Below are positions 44,318 through 51,933 of a stretch of 64,000 nucleotides of DNA, in pieces (within the stretch, counting starts at the first letter, position 1; each line of letters begins with the position of its first letter). The DNA is from Selenomonadales bacterium 4137-cl (GTDB taxonomy: Bacteria > Bacillota > Negativicutes > Sporomusales > UBA7701). The position numbers and the translations under genes were made by a program. The stretch spans positions 1,090,501-1,154,500 of the forward strand of contig JAUOZS010000001.1 of the NCBI GenBank assembly GCA_032334055.1. Reading direction: 5' to 3'. A model generated the notes under the pieces. It ran no database searches and was not told the DNA's origin. It saw only the letters and a program-made list of their open reading frames with translations.

Positions 44318-44341
44318 AGCTCCCGGAGAAATCCGGGAGCT
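44318..44341 (+). terminator. palindromic array terminator, right copy
   Basis: Identical to 42698-42721 and followed by TTTTA. This is the original 3' side of the terminator that the IS split. Confidence 0.75.
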
Positions 44342-44521
44342 TTTATGTAAGAGGTGCTTTCTCGGTTTCTTTCCGACGCCGGGCGGCGTCTCCGACATTG
44401 GGGCAAACCCACCGTGAAGAGCGAGGAGTGCGTGCCCGGCACGAAAGCCCATCCGGGGCCGTCGCTGCAGTGTGGGTGCCACAATGCCGGGTATCACGTT
44501 GGAGTTTCTCCGTGTCTGGAG

Positions 44522-44896
44522 AAAAGATGGAGGAGGGTGACCGGAGGCGAGAGGCGGAATGGCGGCAGCCGCAGCCGCTGCAGCCGATGCGGACGGTGTA
44601 CCGGCCGGTGGACCCTGGGCTGAAGGCGCGGATTCTGCGCATGTTCGGCCAGCCGTACGACGAGAGCGCGATCCCCAAGGGGCAGGAGGTTTATCTCAAC
44701 GGCGGGGATAACGGGGAGGGTGAGGAGGAATGGCCTAGAATGCGACCTGAGCCGAGGGTGTCCGCGCCGCCCGGGGGCTGGAAGATGAAGCCGGATTTGC
44801 ATGGGATTATGTATGACCCGGCGACAAGGACGATTACGCCGAATGAAAACGGCGGATTTGAGATTAAAGGGTCGAAGGTGCCAGGGCAGTCACCAT
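44522..44896 (+). pseudogene. effector remnant: constant region without start and without toxin domain
   Basis: Homology to the constant region begins around KMEEG (residue 36 of the intact effectors), runs through FGQPYDESAIPKGQE and NENGGFEIKGSKVPGQSP, and stops abruptly at 44896. There it joins the promoter palindrome of the next gene. The first 35 codons and the whole hydrolase domain are missing. The 175 bp before it (44347-44521) resemble none of the other leaders. Deletion left the following immunity gene as an orphan. Confidence 0.8.
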
Positions 44897-44933
44897 GGGC
44901 TGGTTTGTATGGTATAATGATACAAACCAGCCC
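44897..44933 (+). promoter_or_regulatory. palindrome with embedded extended -10 promoter (orphan immunity gene)
   Basis: A 14-bp perfect inverted repeat (GGGCTGGTTTGTAT and complement) encloses TGGTATAAT, an ideal extended -10, in its centre. The same block lies at 53195-53231 before the sister gene. A repressor bound to the palindrome would cover the -10; the hairpin might instead act as a terminator. Confidence 0.6.
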
Positions 44934-44976
44934 GATTTTCCCTTTATTTTAGTATTTTTTTTGGGAGGGCAACCGC

Positions 44977-45861
44977 GTGAGGATCAACAATATCCTCGTC
45001 GTTACGATTTTTTTAATACTGGCATTACTGACCGGGGCCAGCGGAGGCATGAAAGAGGCGGTAAGTGCCGGGGTGAGCACGGTGCCGGATGCGAAAACCG
45101 GGTCGGTGGCGCAACAAGACCTCAAGAGGAATGATGAGAAGTGGCGCGCCGACAAGTCGGTAACTTGGCCGACGAAATATCAGATAATCACCGAAACATA
45201 TATAACTTACAATGACACAATGGATATAGCCATTCGGTACCCGCAGATCGTCAACCTGGGCGATGAAGAGCGACAGATCAGAATCAACGACTTGATAAGA
45301 AGTGAGGCAGTACCAGGCCAGTTTCACGATTACACGGATAATAGGCTATTCACGCTACCGATCGACTTTAAAATTACCTGGCAGAGCGACAACCTGCTTA
45401 GCATCCAATACAGCGGGATGGGATACGTTAAAGGAACGCCGCACCCGAACCATTTCTTCTATACGACCAACATCGATATTGCCCAGGTGAAAAAGGTAAT
45501 ACTGAAGGATATTGTGCGGATAGACGAGGATTTTGTGGAGAAATTCCGGCACGAGAATATAAAAACCGTCAGCCCCCACCCCGGCGCACTGTCCGGGAAA
45601 AAGATTCTGATCGACAGTACGCCATTCAATAAGGTCGACGACACAATCAGACATTTCTACGAAGCGGACGAAGTGGACCAGAAAGGGCGACTGCCAAGCA
45701 ATTATTGCTATTTTACGCCCGATTCCCTTGGCATTAGTGTGTATGCGCCTCACTTCATGGGGGGCCACGCGGAGTTCGAAATCAAGTATGAGGATATAGC
45801 AGAGAATATTAAAGCAGAGAATGCGGTGTGGAGGGACTTTTTCCCGAGGACGGGGAAGTAG
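44977..45861 (+). CDS. exported RsiV-like (DUF3298/DUF4163) lysozyme-inhibitor-type protein, orphan copy
   Basis: A signal or anchor segment (ILVVTIFLILALLTGASG) precedes a domain whose pattern matches the lysozyme-binding part of RsiV: ETYITYNDTMDIAIRYPQIV, DNLLSIQYSGMGYVKGTPHP then NHFFYTTNID, and LKDIVRIDEDF. It is nearly identical to the product of 53276-54169. GTG start behind GGGAGGG. Its effector is only the truncated remnant upstream, so it may be kept as protection against sibling cells (inference). Confidence 0.7.
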   Translation: MRINNILVVTIFLILALLTGASGGMKEAVSAGVSTVPDAKTGSVAQQDLKRNDEKWRADKSVTWPTKYQIITETYITYNDTMDIAIRYPQIVNLGDEERQIRINDLIRSEAVPGQFHDYTDNRLFTLPIDFKITWQSDNLLSIQYSGMGYVKGTPHPNHFFYTTNIDIAQVKKVILKDIVRIDEDFVEKFRHENIKTVSPHPGALSGKKILIDSTPFNKVDDTIRHFYEADEVDQKGRLPSNYCYFTPDSLGISVYAPHFMGGHAEFEIKYEDIAENIKAENAVWRDFFPRTGK

Positions 45862-45870
45862 TTGTCCAAT

Positions 45871-45900
45871 AAAAACTCCAGGAGTAATCCGGGAGTTTTT
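45871..45900 (+). terminator. array-type terminator
   Basis: Hairpin with AAAAACTCC / GGGAGTTTTT arms and the shared GGAGTAATCC centre, after the orphan immunity gene. Confidence 0.75.
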
Positions 45901-45965
45901 CGTTTTTATTTGCTTGCTCCTAGCTCCTCGGGGGGCAAGCAAAAATATTTTATATAAAAATGCTG

Positions 45966-46062
45966 TTTTGGACGAAAAGTGGACTTTTAGTGGACTGTTT
46001 GGGCGAAAAGGTGTGACATGATGGTATCGTGAAGAAGACCGCCAAGGGAGCGGCCTTCTATT
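45966..46062 (+). promoter_or_regulatory. cassette promoter element R2
   Basis: The same GGAC iteron block as R1. The -10 reads TGACATGAT (one change) and the leader hairpin is degenerate (GACCGC / GCGGCC arms), so this copy may be weaker. Confidence 0.65.
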
Positions 46063-46098
46063 TTTATGCCGGAAAACGGCAAGAAGGGTGGAGTGAAG

Positions 46099-47556
46099 AT
46101 GAACGCGAGAAACAGAGAGGATGAGTATTTGAGGAGAATGAAGGCGCTGGGGTATGAGCCGAGTTTGAATGGTATGGATGACGAGGATATTGAGTGGGAG
46201 CTTGCGAAGATGGAGGAGGGTGGCCGGAGGCGGGAGGCGGAATGGCGGCAGCCGCTGCGGACGGTGTACCGGCCGGTGGACCCTGGGCTGAGGGCGCGGA
46301 TTTTGCGCATGTTCGGCCAGCCGTACGACGAGAGCGCGATCCCCAAGGGGCAGGAGTATTATCTCAACGGCTGGGACAACGGGGAGGATGAGGAGGAATG
46401 GCCTAGAATGCGACCTGAGCCGAGGGTGTCCGCGCCGCCCGGGGGCTGGAAGATGAAGCCGGATTTGCAGGGTATTACGTATGACCCGGAGACAAGGACG
46501 ATTACGACTAATGAAAACGGCGGTTTCGAAATTAAAGGGTCGAAGGTGCCAGGGCAGTCACCATTATGGAAAAGCATCGGTGATATATTTTCCCCCAGCA
46601 GGGGAGGAGCGTATAGGCCGCTGAGCTACACGGCAGGCGGGAATGACGTTAACACCGGTGGGCGAGGTACGAATACGGCAGCCGCAAATCCCTACGCGGG
46701 CGGGTATGCGGACGGCGGGGCATATGGGGATATGACACTGCCGGGCGGGAATGCCAATAATCAAGGGCAAGGTACGAACACCGATCAAAATCGTCCGCCG
46801 CAGATTGCCGGCGGGGAGCATTTAGGGTATCTTAGTGCAAATGGAGAATCAAGCGGCAACCCTGGCGTTGTATCTGGAGGACAAGGCGACCCGGGCGGAA
46901 AATCTTACGGAGCGTTCCAGTTTTCGTCAAAGAACAATGTACCGACAGAATTCGTGACGTGGCTAGCTGCCAATAATCCGGACGTCCATACAAGGCTGCA
47001 GAGAGCCTATAATGCCGACGGCAAAGATTACGGCCCGGCCTTCGACGCCGAATGGCAAAAGATAGCCGCCGAGAATCCGGATGCATTTCTCAATTTGCAG
47101 TATGCGTTCACGAAGCAAAAGTATTACGACCCGGCGGTGGCGGCTATCAAGAAGGAGACGGGCTTCGATTTTGACGGCAAGAGTTATGCACTGAAAAATG
47201 TTCTATGGTCGCGAGCGGTGCACCATGGTGCAAAGGGGGCTGTGGATGTCGTTAAGAACGCTTTCAAGTATGTCGATCTAAATAACGAAGATCCAGAGGA
47301 GATTATTAAGGCGATATACAGAGAAAGCGGCAGCACGGAAAGCAAAACAGGGCCATACATTACCGAAGAAGCTATTAGGTCTTTCTTCAGTCCAGAAGAA
47401 GCAGAGGAACGCCTAAATTTCGCACGTAAGCATAATCTTATCGGCAAACCATTAAAGTATCTTGGCGCGTCGATCGATCAACTGCTCGGTGTTTGGACCC
47501 GGCTGAACATTGACGAACCGCAGGCTGCGCTCGAACTGCAGAGGAAGCACAAGTAA
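46099..47556 (+). CDS. modular effector 3: constant region + GDPGG-type lysozyme/chitosanase-like domain
   Basis: ATG at 46099 (GGAG 5 bp upstream) is preferred over 46066, which lies in the leader hairpin. Constant region through GGYADGGAYGDM (about residue 225), then a hydrolase domain with NGESSGNPGVVSGGQGDPGG and KSYGAFQFSS (about 248-275), the signature of phage-tail and secretion-associated lysozymes (SYGxxQ). Residues 380-485 add a helical tail. 485 aa, no signal peptide. It has its own terminator and its immunity gene has a separate promoter. Confidence 0.7.
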   Translation: MNARNREDEYLRRMKALGYEPSLNGMDDEDIEWELAKMEEGGRRREAEWRQPLRTVYRPVDPGLRARILRMFGQPYDESAIPKGQEYYLNGWDNGEDEEEWPRMRPEPRVSAPPGGWKMKPDLQGITYDPETRTITTNENGGFEIKGSKVPGQSPLWKSIGDIFSPSRGGAYRPLSYTAGGNDVNTGGRGTNTAAANPYAGGYADGGAYGDMTLPGGNANNQGQGTNTDQNRPPQIAGGEHLGYLSANGESSGNPGVVSGGQGDPGGKSYGAFQFSSKNNVPTEFVTWLAANNPDVHTRLQRAYNADGKDYGPAFDAEWQKIAAENPDAFLNLQYAFTKQKYYDPAVAAIKKETGFDFDGKSYALKNVLWSRAVHHGAKGAVDVVKNAFKYVDLNNEDPEEIIKAIYRESGSTESKTGPYITEEAIRSFFSPEEAEERLNFARKHNLIGKPLKYLGASIDQLLGVWTRLNIDEPQAALELQRKHK

Positions 47557-47588
47557 AAGGGGAGCATCGCTCCCCTTTTCTTTTTTTG
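47555..47588 (+). terminator. intrinsic terminator after effector 3
   Basis: An 11-bp stem AAAAGGGGAGC / GCTCCCCTTTT with a 3-nt loop and a T7 tail overlaps the stop codon, so effector and immunity genes are separate transcripts here. Confidence 0.85.
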
Positions 47589-47614
47589 TCGCATAATCAA
47601 TTACCTGAATGCGA

Positions 47615-47643
47615 TTTACATTATATTGCCGGAATGGTAAATT
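47615..47643 (+). promoter_or_regulatory. promoter of the lipoprotein immunity gene
   Basis: TTTACA, a 17-bp spacer and TAAATT lie 40 bp before the GTG of the lipoprotein gene. Confidence 0.5.
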
Positions 47644-47683
47644 TAGTATATGCAGCGACGTTGTCATTAAGGAGTGATTTGCG

Positions 47684-48343
47684 GTGGCGAGGGTTGGTCT
47701 TTTTATGGTCCTATGCGTTGCAGCGGTAATGTTCGCCGGCTGCGGGACGAGGCAAGAGGCGCCGCCTGCGACGCCGGCCGAGGCACAGAAACAGAGTGGG
47801 CCTTCTGTCCCAGTGACTGCGCCGGCCGCTTGGCCAGTGTCCCCGCTTGAAAGATTTGTTATTATAGAGAGAAGAGCAGATAGTACCAAAGCATATAATT
47901 TTTATGTAGATGAGGTAGCGCAACGTTATGTGAAGACTTTGGAGGAGGCGGTCAAACATCCGGACGGGTTCCGGTGGGTATCGGCCTACCTCGACTCCAG
48001 CCGACCGGTGTATGCGGCCGAGAAGAAACGTATAGAGGAATGCTACGCCCAGGGGATAAAGCTGCGCCTCGTCGAATGCGAATTAGCCAGCTCTACCAAG
48101 AAGGGACGTATCCTCGAAGAAAAACCCTATTACATTCTGACTGAGCTAAAGGTCCATGTAAAGTACATTATGGAATACACTTATCCCGACAACTGGATAG
48201 TAAAGAGAGCGGAGCGGAAAGTGTTCACACTGGAACAGGCGTATATATCCGAGCGTAAAGAGGGCAAGAACTTCGAGCACAAAAGAGAGGTGGTAATCAC
48301 TGCTATCGAAGATGATACTGAACCGCCAGGCGAGGGAAGCTAA
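47684..48343 (+). CDS. candidate immunity lipoprotein for effector 3
   Basis: A lipoprotein signal (MVLCVAAVMFAGC, Cys about residue 20) and a Pro/Ala/Gln linker precede about 170 residues (YLDSSRPVYAAEKKRIEECY; ILTELKVHVKYIMEYTY) with no known enzyme motif. AAGGAG before the GTG. Its place behind the lysozyme-like effector and its envelope location fit an immunity role, by inference. Confidence 0.6.
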   Translation: MARVGLFMVLCVAAVMFAGCGTRQEAPPATPAEAQKQSGPSVPVTAPAAWPVSPLERFVIIERRADSTKAYNFYVDEVAQRYVKTLEEAVKHPDGFRWVSAYLDSSRPVYAAEKKRIEECYAQGIKLRLVECELASSTKKGRILEEKPYYILTELKVHVKYIMEYTYPDNWIVKRAERKVFTLEQAYISERKEGKNFEHKREVVITAIEDDTEPPGEGS

Positions 48344-48389
48344 CTATATTGAGGATAAGGTGGCGAGCGAGGAGATTGTCCTCGATTAG

Positions 48390-48418
48390 AAAATTCCCGG
48401 AGAAATCCGGGAATTTTT
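48390..48418 (+). terminator. array-type terminator
   Basis: Stem AAAATTCCCGG / CCGGGAATTTTT with an AGAAAT loop. It is preceded (about 48362-48389) by a stretch almost identical to the 3' end of the immunity gene at 50640-51713. Confidence 0.8.
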
Positions 48419-48429
48419 CGTTTTGCGTA

Positions 48430-49160
48430 AGCGGCAACCACCTGCTAAGCAGGTGGTATCAAAAAGCTTATAGCTATGCGGAGGAAAGAAAAGCCTCCTT
48501 TGTTAAAATATATGCAGGTTTGCCGACCGCATAAATAACAAAGGAGGCGCATCCAAAATGGATACTCAAAGTCTATCACACAGCAAATGGCGCTGTAAAT
48601 ACCACATAGTTTTCGCTCCAAAATACAGAAGGCAGGTCATCTACGGCAAAATTAAGGCGGATATAGGGGTGATACTCAGAAAGCTTTGTGAGTATAAAGG
48701 GGTAGAAATACTCGAAGCCAATGCATGCCCGGACCACATCCATATGCTAGTAAGCATACCGCCCAAAATCAGTGTAGCGTATTTCGTGGGGTACTTAAAG
48801 GGCAAAAGCTCGCTTATGATATTCGATAGGCATGCGAACTTGAAATACAAGTATGGTAATCGACAATTTTGGTGTCGGGGATACTTTGTAGATACAGTAG
48901 GGCGAAATAAAGAGGCGATTGAGAAGTATATCAGGGAGCAATTGCAAGAGGATATAGTTGCCGACCAACTGAGCCTTAAAGAATTGATTGACCCGTTCAC
49001 GGGTGAACCGGTAAAAAGGTCATAAAAAAGCCAGCCCCTTAAGGGGCTGACTGAGAACGCTATGCGGTTGGCAAACTTTCAGTGAGTCTTGAGACTCAGC
49101 TAGTATCATGCCCTTTCAGGGCTAACCCGAGCCACCCGTTTAACGGGTGGCTCGGTGACT
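48430..49160 (+). mobile_element. IS200-type element (tnpA only)
   Basis: The left end has the hairpin ACCACCTGC / GCAGGTGGT (48437-48457) and the right end GAGCCACCCG / CGGGTGGCTC (49129-49153). GCCTCCTTTGTT at 48493 is exactly complementary to the ribosome-site region at 48537-48548, the known IS200 means of silencing its transposase. No tnpB. Exact ends are approximate. Confidence 0.8.
48558..49025 (+). CDS. tnpA: IS200/IS605-family Y1 transposase TnpA
   Basis: The 155-residue single-strand transposase has the HUH motif in CPDHIHMLVSIPP (about residues 56-68) and the catalytic Tyr helix GRNKEAIEKYIREQ (Tyr about 129). The start (MDTQSLSHSKWRCKYHIVF) is typical. AAGGAGG precedes the ATG and is sequestered by an upstream complement. 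Confidence 0.93.
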   Translation: MDTQSLSHSKWRCKYHIVFAPKYRRQVIYGKIKADIGVILRKLCEYKGVEILEANACPDHIHMLVSIPPKISVAYFVGYLKGKSSLMIFDRHANLKYKYGNRQFWCRGYFVDTVGRNKEAIEKYIREQLQEDIVADQLSLKELIDPFTGEPVKRS

Positions 49161-49221
49161 TATTTTTTTGCTTGCTCCTACTCCTTGGGGGGCGAGCAAA
49201 AATATTTTATATTTAAATGCC

Positions 49222-49320
49222 GTTTTGGACGAAAAGTGGACTTTTAGTGGACTGTTTGGGCGAAATGGTGTGATATGATGGTATCGTGAAGGAGACCGCT
49301 GAAGGGCGGTCTTCTTAATT
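49222..49320 (+). promoter_or_regulatory. cassette promoter element R3
   Basis: GGAC iterons, TGATATGAT and a hairpin with GAGACCGC / GCGGTCTTC arms match R1 almost base for base. A TTGCTTGCTCC / GGGGGCGAGCAA hairpin lies 20-60 bp upstream (also before R2). Confidence 0.7.
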
Positions 49321-49360
49321 TTGCGCCGTTAACCCGGCGAGGAAACGAGGAGGAGAGGCC

Positions 49361-50608
49361 ATGAGGACGAGAGAGGAAGAGTATTTGAGGAGGATGAAGG
49401 CGCTGGGGTATGAGCCGAGTTTGAATGGCATGGACGATGAGGACATCGAGTGGGAGCTTTCGAAGATGGATGAGGGCGGCCGAAGGAGGGAGGCGGAATG
49501 GCGGCAGCCGGTGTACCGGCCGGTGGACCCGGGGCTGAGGGCGCGGATTCTGCGGATGTTCGGTCAGCCGTACGACGAGAGCGCGATCCCCAAGGGGCAG
49601 GAGTTTTATCTCAACGGCTGGGATAACGGGGAGGATGAGGAGGAATGGCCTAGAATGCGACCTGAGCCGAGGGTGTCCGCGCCGCCCGGGGGATGGAAGA
49701 TGAAGCCGGATTTGCATGGGAATACGTATGACCCAGAGACAAGGACGATTACGACTAATGAAAACGGCGGTTTCGAAATTAAAGGGTGGGAGCTGCCGGG
49801 GCAAAGGCCGTTTTGGAAAAACGCTGCCGATATATTTTCTCCAAGCCGGGGAGGGGCGTATAGGCCGCTGAGCTATACGTCAGGCGGGAATGACGTTAAC
49901 ACCGGTGGGCGAGGTGCGAATACGGCAGCCGCAAATCCCTACGCGGGCGGGTATGCGGACGGCGGGGCATATGGGGATATGACACTGCCGGAGGGTGCGC
50001 GGCAGACGATTGGCAACAGCACCGCTGGAGGAGGTACAGAGGATGCGAGTACCAACCGAGGTTTGGCAGGGTATTTGTACAAACTGGGTGAGAGGGAATC
50101 AAGCAACAACTATAAAGCTAAAAATGAATTTAGCTATCTCGGCAAGTATCAGTTGGGTGCCGCAGCGTTGATAGACGCCGGGTTTTATAACTACGGGGAA
50201 GGTGAGGAGAAAAGCGGCGAAAACCTATATAACGGGACGTGGACGGACAAGGCAAAAGCGTACGGGGTCAATTCGTACGAGGATTTTCTCAATAGCCCGG
50301 GGGCACAGGAGGAAGCTATCAGAGAGTACAACAAGAAAATCTGGGGCTATATCTGCGATGGAGGATACGATAAGTACATCGGGCAAAAAATCCACGGTGT
50401 TGAGGTTACTGCATCGGGATTATTAGCGGCGTGCCACTTAGGCGGAATTGACAGGATGCCGCAGCTTTTCGGAAAGCCAGGGCAATATAAAACGGATAAA
50501 AGAGGTGTTCCTGTCGACGGCAATGGAAAACCAATGGACCATTACTTAAGTGATATGGGAGGTCTTGATTTGACGGAACTATTGGGATATAATCCAGATA
50601 AAGAATGA
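49361..50608 (+). CDS. modular effector 4: constant region + lysozyme-like muramidase domain
   Basis: Constant region to GGAYGDM (about residue 210), then a lysozyme-type domain: LYKLGERESSNNYKAKNE (candidate catalytic Glu about 243-246), SYLGKYQLGAAALIDAGF (about 259-276) and SGLLAACHLGGID near 350. This pattern belongs to the tail-lysozyme/transglycosylase-like group. 415 aa, no signal peptide. GAGGAGGAGAGG before the ATG. The immunity gene starts 31 bp downstream without a terminator, so the two are co-transcribed. Confidence 0.7.
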   Translation: MRTREEEYLRRMKALGYEPSLNGMDDEDIEWELSKMDEGGRRREAEWRQPVYRPVDPGLRARILRMFGQPYDESAIPKGQEFYLNGWDNGEDEEEWPRMRPEPRVSAPPGGWKMKPDLHGNTYDPETRTITTNENGGFEIKGWELPGQRPFWKNAADIFSPSRGGAYRPLSYTSGGNDVNTGGRGANTAAANPYAGGYADGGAYGDMTLPEGARQTIGNSTAGGGTEDASTNRGLAGYLYKLGERESSNNYKAKNEFSYLGKYQLGAAALIDAGFYNYGEGEEKSGENLYNGTWTDKAKAYGVNSYEDFLNSPGAQEEAIREYNKKIWGYICDGGYDKYIGQKIHGVEVTASGLLAACHLGGIDRMPQLFGKPGQYKTDKRGVPVDGNGKPMDHYLSDMGGLDLTELLGYNPDKE

Positions 50609-50639
50609 CAAAAATAGGAAGTTGAGCGAGGGATGTGTC

Positions 50640-51713
50640 GTGAAAAGGGGCATCGTCGTCGTTATTGTCATCGTGGCAATGGGAGCGGTGCTCCTTTTTG
50701 TCGCGCAGGGCATGGACAAGGCCCTTGCAGCGGCTGGGAAGCAGGAAGCCGTCGTCAACGAGGCGGCAGCTAAAAGCAAACCCGAGCTTCCAGACTACTC
50801 GGCCATTATCCGGGCTGAGTCTATGAAAATTTACGGGGATAAAATCGAGTGGCTGGTTTTTTCGACGACGGATTTCGCTGAAGAGAGAGGCTTGATAAGG
50901 AAACACTTCGCAGATAGCTTCGAAAAGGCGGAAGCGATTACGAAGCAGACTGTCCATATAGCGATAGCCAAGGCGGATCTCAACAACGATGGTAGGCAGG
51001 ATTTGGTTTGGAAACTAATCCACCCGTTCTATCATGGCGCGAGCACGTCGGCAACCCTGGGGATTTCTTATTATGATGATAGCGATAGGTTGAATCATGT
51101 CGGGCATTTTGTGATCAAGGGGGCCCCGGTCGGTGTGCGGGCCAGCGATATTTCTCCATGGAAAGAACTGATAGTAGATTTAAAATTGTACAGATGGGAC
51201 GGTAAAAGTTACAAGCTGATAGTCATACCGGTCGAAACATTGGCGGACGAAAAGCATTTCAAGGTGACGAAGGACGTAGACGACCGCTATACGATCAGAA
51301 TTTTCGACGAGGAAAAGGAAGAAATCTACTTTGACCGACCCTTGACCAGGCCGACGGTTACGATGTACAACGACAATATCGTGCGAATCCGCAAGGTATA
51401 CCACCCCGGAAACAGCAGCAGCGAGTATTATGATATCAAAGCTAAGAAACGCTCGGACATGTATGATGAAGTATTGGCCGAGAACGGCAATCGGGTCGTT
51501 TATATTTCGTTCGGGTATCGTTTAATAATACGTGATATCTTTGACGACAAGGGCTATTTTAAGGCGGTAATACGCGACTTCACCCCGTTACCGCCAGAGG
51601 AGCACCGAAAAGCGTTTCTGAAGGTGGAGTGGGAAAAGCCCGGCGCCATTGTCGTGCAGTACCTGGCCGGCCCGGAGCGCCGCGTGGTGACGGAGGAGAT
51701 TGTCCTTGATTAG
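50640..51713 (+). CDS. membrane-anchored candidate immunity protein for effector 4
   Basis: GTG at 50640 (GAGGG, 7 bp) opens an N-terminal anchor (GIVVVIVIVAMGAVLLFVA) followed by about 325 exported residues. Segments such as IAKADLNNDGRQDLVWKLIH (a VCBS/FG-GAP-like Asp-rich turn) and YRWDGKSYKLIVIPVETLAD suggest a beta-propeller-like repeat fold. No enzyme motif. It directly follows the lysozyme-like effector. The immunity role is inferred. Confidence 0.58.
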   Translation: MKRGIVVVIVIVAMGAVLLFVAQGMDKALAAAGKQEAVVNEAAAKSKPELPDYSAIIRAESMKIYGDKIEWLVFSTTDFAEERGLIRKHFADSFEKAEAITKQTVHIAIAKADLNNDGRQDLVWKLIHPFYHGASTSATLGISYYDDSDRLNHVGHFVIKGAPVGVRASDISPWKELIVDLKLYRWDGKSYKLIVIPVETLADEKHFKVTKDVDDRYTIRIFDEEKEEIYFDRPLTRPTVTMYNDNIVRIRKVYHPGNSSSEYYDIKAKKRSDMYDEVLAENGNRVVYISFGYRLIIRDIFDDKGYFKAVIRDFTPLPPEEHRKAFLKVEWEKPGAIVVQYLAGPERRVVTEEIVLD

Positions 51714-51793
51714 AAAACTCTTGTGGCGTATCGCTAATAATGAAGGAAAAGCTCCGGAGTAATCTATTTTGAAAAAAGTTTCCCACAAATGTC

Positions 51794-51897
51794 GTTTTGG
51801 ACGAAAAGTGGACTTTTAGTGGACTGTTTGGGCGAAAAGGTGTGATATGATGGTATCGTGAAGAAGACCGCCGGAGGAGGGCGGTCTTCTTAATTTA
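51794..51897 (+). promoter_or_regulatory. cassette promoter element R4
   Basis: GGAC iterons with 11-bp spacing, TGATATGAT and a perfect GAAGACCGCC / GGCGGTCTTC hairpin, as in R1. Confidence 0.7.
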
Positions 51898-51933
51898 TGC
51901 CGAATAACGGCGAGAAGGCGAGGAGGAGAGGAC

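Noticed and set aside
44284..44952. 222-aa open frame running from the IS into the effector remnant
   Set aside because: It starts inside the IS terminal region, lacks a ribosome site, and only its middle part matches the constant region; treated as a pseudogene.
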